Shown: in pieces, positions 49,089 to 61,697 of the stretch | How positions within the stretch are numbered: position 1 is the first letter of the stretch | Layout: each line of letters starts with the position of its first letter | NCBI GenBank assembly: GCA_905250885.1 | Contig: CAJNOQ010000022.1 | Coordinates: forward strand, 43,698-107,697 | Direction of reading: 5' to 3' | DNA length: 64,000 bases | From: Didymodactylos carnosus | Lineage: Eukaryota; Rotifera; Eurotatoria; Philodinida; Philodinidae | Translations under genes and position numbers: made by a program | Notes under the pieces: generated by a model | Seen by the model: the letters and a program-made list of their open reading frames with translations, nothing else | What the model was told of the DNA's origin: nothing | Databases searched by the model: none

Positions 49089-50914
49089 TTAGAAACCAGC
49101 TGGTTGTCCACCTTTGCGTCCATCCGATACGGCAATAAAGTTTCCATCATCTCTCCGTTGTATAGCTTGAACACATGAACCTCCTCGTCTTAGATTTTCT
49201 ACTGAATGGCCTCTCTTCTGTAACACAGTGAGTATTTGTTTAGTAAATCCATGTTCTAAATACGTCTGATTTGGCCATAATTGATTATGAATTCTTGGCA
49301 TATCAATTGCTGCTCTAAGACTACGTTTTAATAATATATGAAGTGCAGCCACTTGAAATACAGCGGTTATTATTCGTGTACCACCACTTGCTCCAATTAT
49401 TAGTCTCAAATCGCCTGTTTTCTCATTGATAAATATTAATGGACACATACTCGATGCGGGCGCTTTCTCTCCGTGAATATAATTACAATTATGAGAGGGT
49501 AAATAATAGGTATTGGTTTTTTGTGGTTGACAAAAATCATCCATTTGATTATTGTAGATAATATGTGTTTTTTCTCCAATTACTCTACTACCAAAACCTA
49601 AATTAATTGAACTTGTTACAGATATAGCTTCAATTCCATCTCCATTTGGATCACTAACAGTTGCACAAAAATGTGATGTACCATGATCTTCTCTAAAGGA
49701 ACTGTGTTCATCTAAATAAATCGATTTTGAATCACGTAATTTTTTTGATGATAATATATTATTTACACACGTTGAAATATATATTGGTTCGAGTAATGAT
49801 GAGAGAAAATGTGTTGTTTCTGGTGATGAAAATCGAGTATCACATATTTTAGTACGATGTGCAAATGCTGTTCGCGATGTTTCAACTACTAAATGAATAA
49901 GATCACTTTCTTCTCGAATATAATCGGATTCAACAAGATACTGGAACATTAATAACATAAATAGAACAAGAATGCCAGATGATGGCGGAGGATGAGCATA
50001 GATTTTTAAACCGAGACCTAAATATACACATACAGTTATCCTTTAATTTTATAAACACTTTTTTTTTTCTCCTTACTAGGTAACAAAACACTAATTGGTT
50101 CCAAAAATTTCACTTGATAATTTTTTAAATCTTCTTCTTCTACGATGCCCCCATTCGCTTGAATTTCACTGACAATCAATGGCGTTAATGAACCATTATA
50201 GAAACTGTTTGCTCCATCATTTGCTATTATTGATAATGTATTTGCTAGTTTAGGTAATTTAATATAATCTCCTTCTCGAAATTCTTGACCAGTTTTTATA
50301 TCAATAAATATTTGCTCAGTAATTGGATCATTTTTAAAATCATTTTTATAACGTGTTAAAAATGTTGCGAGACCGCGATGAACAAGATAACCATTTTTAC
50401 ACATGTTTATTGCTGGTTGAAATAAATCTCGCCATTTTAAACGTCCATATCGTTGATAAAGTGCCCAAAAACCAGCAATTTCACCAGGTATAGCAATTGA
50501 TAAACCACCACTTGTAGATGATAATAAATTGTTTTTATCGTTAAACATGAGATAATGTGCTTTTTTTGGTGCAACTTCTCGAGCATCTAAAGCAATACAC
50601 TCTCCTTTTGATTGTTTATTTAATTTTCTATAAAATAATAGAAAAAATCCTCCACCAATACCATGTGATTGAGCATTTACTAAACCATTCACGAGTAAAC
50701 CAGCTATAGTGGCATCAACTATACTTCCACCGTTTAGTAAAATATTTTTTGCTACTTTGCTTGCTTCCACTGAATCAGCTGCAATCGCTGCTTGTTCATA
50801 TTTTTCTTTTGCTGATAAATCGTCGAGATTGTACGATTCATGTGTTGGTGTACTATGTTTTTGTGACATAGCATTGTTCGATGTAATATGTAAAACAGAA
50901 AACTTTTCGTTCAA
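49089..50914 (-). CDS. Gamma-glutamyltransferase
   Basis: N-terminal nucleophile hydrolase that cleaves the gamma-glutamyl bond of glutathione. Two exons, 50914-50059 and 50017-49089, give 594 residues. Motifs: AAIAADSVEASKVAKNILLN, GGSIVDATIAGLLVNGLVNA, SHGIGGGFFLLFY, LDAREVAP with the substrate-binding Arg, SIAIPGEIAGFWALYQRYGR, and HPPPSSG at the start of exon 2. GTSHFCATVSDPNGDG contains the catalytic, self-cleaving Thr near residue 399, followed by TSSINLGFGS. AGGTR-type loop GASGGTRI and a conserved C-terminus follow. The 41-bp intron was placed by frame: the donor GTGTTT after the lysine run and acceptor ATTTAG restore the reading frame. The visible N-terminus has no membrane anchor, unlike vertebrate plasma-membrane forms. 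A missing 5' exon or a soluble form are both possible. Confidence 0.88.
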
Positions 50915-51563
50915 TTTTTATCACATACAAAACAAGAATATGATAGATAGATAAAATATACTATGACGTCAGATAAATCAAGAATAATGTTATTTACTAT
51001 GTATCATTATAGAGACAAGGTAAGGCACGTTAGAGATTAAGAAAACAGATTAAACAAACATAATATAGTATTTATTCGTTACTACTACAAGGTGGAGGTG
51101 GATCTAATTATATATATATATATAACTAACCGAAAAATAGAACAAATCGAATATATTAAATATTGAAAAAGAATGTACATTTTTGCGCCTATCTATCAAA
51201 TATTAAAATATTTTAATACAAAATTTTGTTCAGGATACATTCATTTTCAATATTTCCGTTAAAATTAATCTACTATATATATATAGACATAGTTCGTATG
51301 ACTCATTGTTTAGATGGCGTGGAGCTATTTATCACATATATATGAATAATCTGTATTTGAGAAATAAATATCACATACTATCTGAAAACAAAAGAATTCT
51401 CATGTAACTAGTTGCGTCGTAGTAGAATTCTAATTATAGCTAGAAGATAGAGTTTTTCAAGCGGTACAAAATGTCGAGCTTAATTTTTTCATGTCTTAAA
51501 AAGTCAAAGAATAAAACTGAAAAAACTGTTTTCTTAATTGGAAAGTTGGCGTCTTAAAATTTC
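50915..51563. other. Intergenic upstream of gamma-glutamyltransferase
   Basis: Holds two short (AT)n runs (near 51110 and 51275). No hydrophobic leader exon for the transferase was found. Confidence 0.4.
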
Positions 51564-51758
51564 TTAGTATTTTTCATGCAGTCTTTCTCTTTTCTGTTCT
51601 GGAATAAACTTAGCACACATTTTGTAGAGAATTTGACGGCGCATCTTTTGGAGAAAAAAATATATCTTAGCGTTGACAAAATAAAAAGCTAAAATCAAAA
51701 TACAGAGACGCTCATTTATTATGAGACACCCTAATCGTTTCACAAAAGCAGCATCCAT
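51564..51758 (-). pseudogene. Possible fragment of a seven-helix receptor C-terminus
   Basis: The minus-strand frame contains a hydrophobic run followed by FVNAKIYFFLQKMRRQILYK and a basic tail. This loosely resembles the last helix and cytoplasmic helix 8 of rhodopsin-like receptors (NPxxYxxxxxxFR), but the Pro is replaced by Ala-Lys. The 5' side runs into the perfect palindrome at 51731-51803, so the frame is cut. Weak call. Confidence 0.2.
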
Positions 51759-51803
51759 ATTTTATAATATAAAATATGGATGCTGCTTTTGTGAAACGAT
51801 TAG
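51731..51803. repeat. Perfect 73-bp palindrome (36-bp arms, 1-bp centre)
   Basis: CTAATCGTTTCACAAAAGCA at the left end is mirrored exactly at the right end, and the arms meet at ATTTTATA-A-TATAAAAT. No mismatch is present. ATGAGACACC flanks it at 51721 and recurs at 51839. Confidence 0.92.
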
Positions 51804-51944
51804 TGTTTTCTAACGTATTGGCTCTAAATCGATTTAATATGAGACACCCGTTAGAAGACTAGTGCGAGTTCTTTCTATAAAAGTGTCATTTTCAGTCTCA
51901 TTCTCATTGAAGCAGTCAAAACTTTTTCAAAAAAATTTCATCTC

Positions 51945-52460
51945 TAATGTAAATAGGTGCTCTAGAAAACCGAGGCTTCTTCATTACTTTAAAACAGTAA
52001 AAAAATTATTCAAGAAGAGCTGAAGGATTCAAACTGTAATAAAACAAAAGTTAAAAACTGAACAAACATAGAGGACATTTGAAAGTCAAAAATTGTGTAA
52101 AGATTTTAAAAAAATGAGTAGATTTTCTATTAAACTTCTAGAAAATTATAGTTCAAATATCTTGTACGTTTGTTCAACTTTTTAAGCTCTATCATATGAC
52201 TTTTTAAAAATTTTTGCTCTTTACGGAGACACAGTATTTCAAATCTCAAAAAAGGCAAAATTTTTTATTTTTAATTTACTAACTAATATCCAGATAAAAA
52301 TTTGTCCAAAATTTTTTATTAAATAATTGTTATCGTGTTTCGTGTATGACTTTTATATTATTACAGTTTGAACTGTTCAATGTTTTCTTGGATAACATTT
52401 TTTCTCTTTTAGAGTAATGAAAAAGTCTCGGTTTTCTAGAGCACCTATGAAATTTTTTTG
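51945..52460. repeat. Foldback element, ~65-bp inverted arms
   Basis: AGGTGCTCTAGAAAACCGAG near 51956 is complementary to the sequence ending near 52446, with matching through the following 40 bp. A second inner pair surrounds CAAACTGTAATAA. Non-coding. Confidence 0.7.
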
Positions 52461-54171
52461 ATATGCCTACCAAAAAGAGCATCATTAAAAACCCTTCAAT
52501 TCTGAGTTCCAGTTGAATCAGATTGATTGTTGAGAAAGTAATCAAAACTAACTTTCTTGCATAATATGCCCATATCTATTGTAAAATTCATCAAAATATT
52601 AACCTCCTATGAGATATACGAAAAGCTTCGTATTTTTGTGCATTGGAAGCATCTGGTTAAAAAACTATGATGACACTCGTCGATTTTGTTTTTGTTGAAA
52701 TGTCTTTTCTGTAAAATCTACGATTGTTACTAGCTTAAGACACAGGCAGCATGGTAACGTAACACAGTTCGACGGTGATCCTATACTGAAGAAAAAAAAT
52801 CAGTTATCTTTCTGTAAAAACAGCGCATACCAAACAGTGACAAGAAAGCACATATTTTTCACTCAATAAACCGTTTGAATTTCCAGTGGAATAATAAGAA
52901 CCCCTTGGTTTCCTTTATGATATTTTTAAAAAATAAAAACTTCTCCTAAACCCTTTCTGGATTCAGAAGACTTTGATTTAGTATCATTTTCAGTGTTAAT
53001 CAACTTCGTGAGAGACTCTTGGATTGATAATAATTCATTCACTAGGAATGGTTATGACCAGTACGATTAAAATGACTAAAATCTTATGAAATAGACATCA
53101 TTCTTCAAAATGAAATATCGCTCAATTTTATCTGATAGTTTAGTTAAGAATGAACACAATAACAATTTTCTGCCGCTCATTCGATTGATATGGGCTTTGT
53201 ATGTGATACTGGAACGAACTCTGTTCGATATACAAAGGTTTAAGCTAGAGTGACACTTTATTTCCAAGGACAATGTCTTACATCGTATGATTGGACCTAA
53301 GAAAACCATATTGTCTCAAACTAACTGGTTTCTATGAAAATCAAGAGAAAAATGAAGTATCTTTTAAAAATGTCGGTGAAACGTCGTTTCTTTCTAAACT
53401 ATTCTAGTAAACAAGTTGTGATAAATTCCATTTTTTATGCTCCAACATTCTACAATCTTAATTTGAGTAATTTCACTTTGAACTTCTGATGTTTGACAAG
53501 TTAAGGAAAAGAATTTTAAGATAGGATATCATTTTTTTTGTTATTAGTTTTTGACGATTTTGTCAACTATGATTAGAGTTTTTAAACAAATTTTTCAATT
53601 AGCATAGTATTTGGATCAATTCAGAACAGTATTTACCCCATTTAACATATATGAAAAACGTGACCTTTTCTTCTAATCTTTTTCATGACAAATTAATCCA
53701 TTAGAAGTTAGTAATTCATATGAAAAATGTTTTTATTATCAGTGGAGTAATGTTGTTATTTTGATATTTTTCTTTTTTATCTTCATAGTCCGTCATGGTT
53801 CAACAGACATTCTCCGTTATATGCGACTACATTGTATTGGCTAAATTGCTACTGTTGTGTAAACATATACAACAATTATCATCGGAGTTATTTATATTCC
53901 ATATTTGAGATTCACAACCGTTTGAAACTTTGCATTATTTCAGCATATATCTTCCCGATACTTTTGCTTCTGCATTATGCTATGAAAAATAGCAAAAATA
54001 TAACCTTAAGATCTATACCATGATTAGTTTCGTTTTGCAATACTCTTTAAGAAAACCACTACTGAATAGCAACAGTCTGACAAATTCATCATGTTTACAG
54101 TCAACTTCAGTCTATATCACACCGTTGTTTTTCTTCAGCTTCTTTAGACTTATAAGCCGAGTGAATAAAAA
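52461..54171. other. Intergenic, nothing recognised
   Basis: Short frames only. The last few hundred bases should include the promoter and 5' untranslated region of the LC8 gene. Confidence 0.35.
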
Positions 54172-54520
<349 letters not shown>

Positions 54521-55267
54521 GTGGAAATTTGAACGCGATATCAAGTTGTTTTCGGTAACTGAAAGAAGTAAATTTTTCTTTTTCTTTTTCTTTTTTCTTA
54601 CAGTCGTTCTCTTTTTCAAAAGTAAATAAACATACTAAAAACTGAGTAAAAAAGCTTTTTTGTGGTGACCATATAAGTTATTGGGCTACAGGTACAACTT
54701 GTTTCAGTAAAAGCTGTACGTCATATAAAATATGTTGTGCCTCTGATGCAATGTGACATCTGAGTACAATCAATATAGCATACTAAACAAAAAACAAGAG
54801 AAAATGCAAAATATGTCACTATAGTCAATACAAAATGTTATTTATTGTAGAGGACGCATGATGAAATGCTGCTTTTCCATTCAAGTTATATTTTACTAAA
54901 GAGATCTAAAATGTATAATTTGCTCTAAAAATTAAAAATAATAAGAGAATACATTTTAAAATCTTCAAAGATAAAATAATTTCATTTACTATATATTACC
55001 TATTTCATATACCAGGTTGTCAATTATTTTGTTGCTGTTCATGTCTTATTTTTGTTACACTTACCATCAACTATTTTTTGTGAGTAGACGATATTTGTAT
55101 GGAGAAAAAGAAAATGTGCTATGACGAAAAGGAAAGAAAAGTCCATGTGGAACGATGATTAATAGAAAAAAACATCGAGATTTGCACAACGTCTACGACA
55201 TTTCAAGTGGTATAAAAAGAGCAGAAATATTAATATTTTTTACACAAATTATATTCATTTATTAAAA
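54521..55267. other. Intergenic between LC8 and the ubiquitin/DUF4139 gene
   Basis: AT-rich, no gene or repeat seen. The promoter of the downstream gene should lie in its last part. Confidence 0.4.
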
Positions 55268-57819
55268 ATGATTCCACTGCAACATATTACTTTATATAAA
55301 AATGATTTAGGCTATTTTGAAAGAACTAGTGAAGTTCAAAAAGATAAGTCAAAATTCATTTTACAAATTCCAGATGTTAACAAAAAATTGGTAATTGATA
55401 CATTGTGCGTTAATTATCCAAAACCGGTTACTGTTAACTATGATGTGGAAGCACATGAAAAACTTTTATTGGAAAATTCTGAAGAAGGTCTATACAATTT
55501 TGTTCAAACATCAAGTTTTGCAGAATTTTTAACATCATGTATTGGTTGCGAAATCGAATTCACAATAAACAAACAAACTTTATCTGGTACCATTATACTA
55601 TTAGATAAAAAAACGTCAACTGTAACATTAGAACGATCACAGGATACAATTGAATCATCAAAGTCAACACTTTATGTTATGTTATCTACTGATCAATCTA
55701 TTCATAGTTTTGAATTAGATACTATTGAATCAATTAAATTTACAAATACTTATTTACAAGATCAACTTATGAAAATGTTAACCAAATTGTCAAAAAGTCG
55801 AAATCCAACGCCAAAAGTATCGAATAACGTTAAAATTTATTTTAATATTGATCAATTATCATCAACAGTAGGTGAAAACATTCGAATATCCTACATTTTT
55901 CCTACCGTTGAATGGAAGTGTTTATATCGTTTGGAAATTGATTCCGATAAAACATCGGCTACAAAGATGCCATCTGCCAAAGTAAATTTAACATTATTTG
56001 CTCTAGTCAAAAATACAACAGATGAAGACTGGACAAATGTTTTATTAAGTTTAGTGGCCAATGAATTAGAAATATTAAAAAATAATAAGCAAACACCAGC
56101 GAATGCTCAAACAGCAACGTCTGGAAGACGAGGCGGAGATGAATCAACTGGATCATCATATCAAGTTTTTCTTAAAACATTGACTGGAAAAACAGTGACA
56201 TTAGATGCTGAAGCATCGGATTCAATTGCAAACATCAAACAAAAAATTCAAGATAAAGAAGGTATACCACCAGATCAACAACGTCTAATATTTGCTGGAA
56301 AACAACTGGAAGATGGTAGAACGCTGGCAGATTACAATATACAAAAGGGTAAGAAAATTTCCTGATTTTATTATTATTTTTATTTGTCAAACACTATACA
56401 TCCATAGGATACAAAAAAAACTAAATTATTCTTTAAATTAGTCAAAATTGAATATTTGATCAAACTATCTTTTTTCTCCTAGAATCTACTCTGCATTTGG
56501 TTTTGCGTTTACGCGGTGGTCCTCCAGAATCTCATCCTAAACAACATAAATCTCAACAAGTAGCCAGTAATGATGATGATTATGAATCATTGGATGCCTC
56601 ACAAATGAGTGGCCTAGCTGAACATGTCCTTTATAATTTACCATCATTGACAACCATACCGGCTAAACAAAGTGCTTTGGTAACAATTGATAAATGGCGT
56701 GTACATGGTGAATTAGTATTGTACTATGATCCAAAAGTGAATGATTTAAATGCCATTCGAGCTGTTCATTTAACAAATGATACAGGCTCAGTATTAGCAC
56801 CCGGATCCATCGGTGTATTGGAAGAAGGTCGTTTTGTTTCACAATGTCAATTTACGCCCATGTTGGTAAAAGATGACCAATTAATTAATTACGGATTAGA
56901 TACAACTATATCCATTACAAAAACTGTGCCATCAAGTTTACAAGAAGTTAATATTCAACATGTTGAAATTATCTATTCTCAATCGGATAACAGTTCATTA
57001 GCTACCATTCCTATCGGTATAGAATTTCATCAAAATCATACTAAACGAACAAAATATGTCATTAAAAATAATTCGGCTGACAGACGCGTAGAAAAATTTT
57101 ATATTGATCATAGTGCCGATGTCTCATTAGGTGGTTGGGTTATTACAACTAAAGAAAATTGTATTAAATCCGTGATGGGTTTCTCTCGATATCAATTGAG
57201 TTTAGATTCTCAACAAGAAGTTGAGTTAGTAGTCGCAGAACAAGCAACAAGTACAAAATTTTTAACTGGTTTAACTGATTTAGATACATTCTTGAAAAAG
57301 CAAGTGATAGAATTACTACAATTGAACATTTTAGATAAAGCAACAATGGAAATGATACAACGTATTTCAAAATGTAAATATATTGATCAGGCACTTGATT
57401 ATATGATTAGAAATGGTGTTGAGGGATCAGAAATATCAGAAACAATTATACATGATTGGAAAACAAAGGAATTACTACCAAAATTATTGTTAGATAAAGT
57501 AATAGCATTACAAGATATGCAAACACATTTGACAGACTTAAATCAACAAATTGAATATCTTAATTCACATATTAAATCTATATTTACTAATCAAGAAAGA
57601 TTAAGAGAAAATATTAAATCATTAGAAAAAATTAATACATCCGATTTACTTAATCGATATTTGAAAGATTTAAATATGGAAGAAGATGATTTAGCTCAAA
57701 CACGAAAAGAATTAAAGGCATTAGAAATTGAAAAAAATTCATTAAACAAAGATTTGAAAGAAAAACGTTTTCAAGTGACAAATGAAGCAAAAGAGGAGAA
57801 GAAAAATTTACGTGTTTAA
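55268..57819 (+). CDS. DUF4139-type protein with an internal ubiquitin domain
   Basis: Two exons, 55268-56348 and 56483-57819, give 805 residues. The start ([14 protein letters not shown]) and the segments [20 protein letters not shown] and [20 protein letters not shown] match DUF4139 proteins, whose function is unknown. Residues 298-373 are a whole ubiquitin, 76 residues with about twelve substitutions from the animal consensus. Lys 6, 11, 27, 29, 33, 48 and 63, the Leu8/Ile44/Val70 patch and RLRGG are all kept; Met1 is Tyr. It is placed in a low-complexity loop ([14 protein letters not shown] before; [13 protein letters not shown] after), and the DUF4139 part resumes with [20 protein letters not shown]. 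The intron falls in the codon for ubiquitin Glu64. A C-terminal coiled coil (about residues 690-805) follows. No signal peptide or membrane helix. The Pro after Gly-Gly should hinder processing, so the ubiquitin is probably a permanent part of the protein. Confidence 0.85.
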
Positions 57820-58342
57820 TAAAAGAACAATTTGACTTTTTTTCTTTTATTGGGGATGATTTTGTATATTTTTAGGAGCGTGCCCCATTTAAATTTGGTT
57901 CAAACATTGCCAGATTATAGAGTTTTCCAGAAAAATTCGACCTTTTTTGCTCATTTATTAAAATTTAAATAAAATATTTTATATAAACCTCGGTTTTGTA
58001 ACCAATCGATAGAGTGCCTCGAGATGTATCTGTGAAAAGTTTATTATCATTTCTGGACGAGGTTTGGTGGAGAGAAATTCGGATTTGACCTTGTGAATGG
58101 GTTTTCCAGGGCCAAAAGTGTGCTTTTTCGAGACCTTGTCTGCGGGCAAGCATTTTGGAGCCGAAACATTAGCGTACAAGTTGTTTATCATGTTTTGTTC
58201 TACGGGATAATATTTTGCTGTCCCTAAATTTCTCAAGGTTAATCTTTGAAAATTGATCCTGTCGGATTTGGTGCCCCCCCCCCTTGACTAAGAAACCAAA
58301 TATGCAGTTTTGTAGAACAGTTCGCGGCACGCCGAATGGTAT
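57820..58342. other. 3' flank and unidentified frames
   Basis: Overlapping minus-strand frames at 57965-58236 (for example KPIHKVKSEFLSTKPRPEM) look mildly protein-like but match nothing I know. A C9 run lies near 58275. Confidence 0.3.
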
Positions 58343-58489
58343 TGTTTAGGACGAGACTCTGGAGGACTACCGCGTAAACGTAAGGCCAAATGCAGAGTAG
58401 ATTCTAGGAGAAAAAAGATAGTTTGATCAAAATATTCAATTTTGACTAATTTGAAGAATAATTTAGTTTTTTTTTGCATCCTATGGATT
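58343..58489 (-). pseudogene. Inverted fragment of the ubiquitin/DUF4139 gene
   Basis: On the minus strand this stretch repeats about 147 bp spanning the end of the intron and start of exon 2 of the neighbouring gene (source about 56399-56546). It includes the branch/acceptor region TTTTTTCTCCTAG and the codons for STLHLALRLRGSPPESRPKQ. The ubiquitin tail reads RGS instead of RGG, and there are about ten substitutions. No other part of the gene is present, so it cannot be expressed as such. Confidence 0.85.
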
Positions 58490-60686
58490 CCTATGAATTC
58501 TTCGGAGCCAGAAGAAAGTGTTCAGAAAGTCTGAAACTCATAGAACAGAGACATTTTCACGTAAGGAATCAAATGGAAGAGTCTAAAATCGAGAAGTATA
58601 AGACCGATTTTTCAGAGTCCCAGAGCGCATAGTCGTCCAGGACCATGAACAAAGTTTCGCTAAAAGGACGTATTTTCAAGGAAGTGTGGGTACAAAAGTT
58701 GTTTAGAATTAGATTCCCTAGAATATAAACGAAGGATTTTCCAAAGCTTGTTAAACTGGATTTTAAATTAATTTTACAGTCAATTTTCCTTGAAAACGCT
58801 TCCTTCGAGCGAGATTTGGTTCAAGGTGCTTTTATAAGTACCTTTTGCTGAAAAATTCCACGGGGCCGGTCATAGTGGAATAACTCAGTAAAAACTTGAT
58901 CGAATTTTTTTATACATACATCTTGATGTTCTCTATCGTAACATTAAAAAAAGGTTCTCAGAAACTACAAGTACGGTGATCGATAAAATGTTACCATATG
59001 TGCAAAAGTTCTTTAAAGATCTAGCGGGGAACTTGAGAAATCTTTGAAGGTTTATCAAGATCTGTATTCAAGATTTTTCTCCTTGGTTACTAATCGTCAG
59101 TTTACTGTTGGTAGAAAACAAAGTATAGGCATCAATTAAATGAGCAGTAGACAGCATACTTATAGCGGAGTGAATAATTTGATATTGTAGCGAGAGATAA
59201 TTCTGTGCTAACAGCAGGAGAAAATATGATTAAAATAAACTGAATGACACCTGAATCGAAATCACCATAGACTTGATCAGCGTTTTCAGTATAACTTTGG
59301 CAAGGTGGAAGAAGTTTTATTGAGCAACTCCAAAAAATTTTCTGAACATGTTTTTTCTCAAAAAATTTAGCTTATAACCAGAAAAGAAAAGGGCAATTTT
59401 TCTGTGAGTGAGTAAATTTTTTTCTCACGTGAGTAATTCATTTCAAACAACATGAGAAAATTCTTCCACCTTCCCCTACCTAATCGAAAACGTTGGCGTT
59501 GATAACATAATTTAATATCTAAATGCTTAAAAAATGAAATCCTTTCTATTGAGAATAGTTTGCTAAATATAAACACTTTTCATTCCACTAACAGTTTAAT
59601 TTTTTCTAGACAAGTCTATTTAAGTGTAAAGTGTAAAGTTTGATTATTTTTTACTGTATCCCTATGAAAAACGATTAATATGGCAGAGCCTGCTAACAAG
59701 CCTGCACATTCAGTTCTAGCAGGTGGAATTCTCACGAGCAGACCTGTGTAGGTCTGCAGAGAACATTGTGGAAGACCTGCAGCAGACATTATCACATACC
59801 GCTGCAGAGAATGCAGCATAGGTATGTGACAGTGTCTGCTCAACATAAGGGAAATGACTATTCTAGCTGATAAATTCTCTTCAAGGAAGATTGTACGATT
59901 TCCAGTTTTTGGTTACAATACACTATTTCTAGATTAATCTTTTTTTTTGAAGATCACTCGTCAATTTCTAACTACTAACTAGATTTTAATCGGTATATTA
60001 GTTATAATAGCATCGATATTCAGAGTTAGTGAATTTGTTAACCCTTATGCTCATGGTGAAGTAAGATGTTGACATGAACATCTTCATGACCCATTATCAA
60101 CAAAAGATTTCGTTACTTTTTAGATTATCGATGAAATTTAAAAGGATCGTCAACATTGCAACTTATTAGCTTAAAAACAGGATTTACGCATGCTGGAATT
60201 GCTTTGGTATTCCTCGAATTAACGCTTGTACTGCCAATAAACGTAATTGGTTTCTTATTACACTGTTGTCCTATCCAAGGTGAATAGAAACTAACGTCAT
60301 AAATGAAGGTTACTGGGATAAAAACCATCTGTTACGTTATGATATAAGTGCGATAATTTTTTATGTGATTTAATTAGTTCGAATATTATATAGTTTTACA
60401 CCGTTTACGGGTCCTTTTTAAAGAAGGAAACTGTTTCGAATTGCGACCTAGTAACATTTTTTTCTCAAGTGTATACCCGACGAAGTGCCAGTATCTGATG
60501 TTTTAGGGCTTCCGGCAGAAGTCTCATAACTCTTGATTAGGACATCATTCAGAACTGGGAGATGTCTCATTTTGATCAGAAATGTTTGCTCTATTTCCCG
60601 GTGTTATTAGACATCTAACAAAGATGGGAAATGTAAGAAAATGAATTTACAATTTCTTACATTTTACATTCTTTCTCAGCTGACCA
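58490..60686. other. Intergenic, with a complex hairpin at 59781-59841
   Basis: No gene found. At 59781-59841 nested inverted words (AGCAGAC, TCACATACC, CTGCA and their complements in reverse order) can form a single interrupted hairpin. GCAGACCT-GTGT-AGGTCTGC lies just before it. Confidence 0.45.
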
Positions 60687-60962
60687 CACTCTAAAAAAAA
60701 GTTGTTTTTCAGGTTTTCAAAAAACAGACAAATCAATGAGAATTTTGTTTTTCATTTGTCCCAAATAGGGAACTCAAATTCTGTTCTTCAGCTCTCAAGA
60801 ACTCAAAACTTGTTTTTCAATTTTTTGAAAAACTGATTTTTTTGTTCTTTCGAAAATGAAAAGCAAATTTTGAGTTCCCTATTTGGGACAAATGAAAAAC
60901 AAAATTCTCATTGATTTTTCTCTTCTTTGAAAATCTGAAGAACAACTTTTTTTTATAGAGTG
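60687..60962. repeat. MITE-like foldback, ~90-bp arms with CACTCTA ends
   Basis: The left arm starts CACTCTAAAAAAAAGTTG and the right arm ends TATAGAGTG. Within the arms, AGAATTTTGTTTTTCATTTG and CCCAAATAGGGAACTCAAA are mirrored exactly. Non-coding. Confidence 0.8.
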
Positions 60963-61697
60963 TAGCTGTTATTTCGGTTTAAGTATGAAATGACAATCTC
61001 TTCTCGTTTATTGCTATTTATTCTACGATTAGCTATTATTACCTGCCCGTTCGATCTCTTCAGTGGAATCAATTCATACAATTACCTGAGTTTTGATATT
61101 TTTTTTATTTTATAATACTGTATTACTATTATATCTACTTTAATAATTTTGAGTATAAATGGCTCACTAAGAATGAAAGGAAAAATAATAATCAAAGACA
61201 AAGAAAAATACAACTTAAAGTATTTCTATTAGTTTGTAAAAGTGTTATACATCATTAGTATAACATGTCAAAAATGTTGATTAATTTACATACCAAATAT
61301 GATGTTATCAATGTGAAACATAAAAATTATTTCGAGAAAAGGATGAATGTAAAGGTCAAATGCTTTTGTCATAGAACCAAATTTACTATGTCATATTAAT
61401 TCATAGTGCAAAATTTTCAGTGCTGTGGAGAGAGAAAAAAGCAGGAGGAGTATAACGTTTTTTGGGAGAAAATCACAGAAGTAAGAAAACATAATTTTCT
61501 TTTATATACATATATCTATTGACTATTTATCTCTGTTTCAAAAGATAATACTAGACGAGTAATACTTTTTGCTCCTCTCCAAGATTTTTCGTCAAAAACA
61601 ACCGTCCTTAATTCAATTTATTCAATAAATTGATGTTTATGTGTTTCTCATATTTTGGCTAATTGTGTGATATACTAGCAGTTGAAAAAATTTCATT

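Noticed and set aside
55268-57819. Horizontal transfer of the DUF4139 gene from bacteria
   Set aside because: DUF4139 proteins occur in bacteria and eukaryotes, but this copy has an intron, an internal eukaryotic ubiquitin and local codon use; nothing in the window demands a recent transfer.
57965-58236. Overlapping minus-strand frames downstream of the DUF4139 gene
   Set aside because: Two frames overlap, neither has a known motif, and they sit beside a duplicated fragment; not enough for a CDS call.
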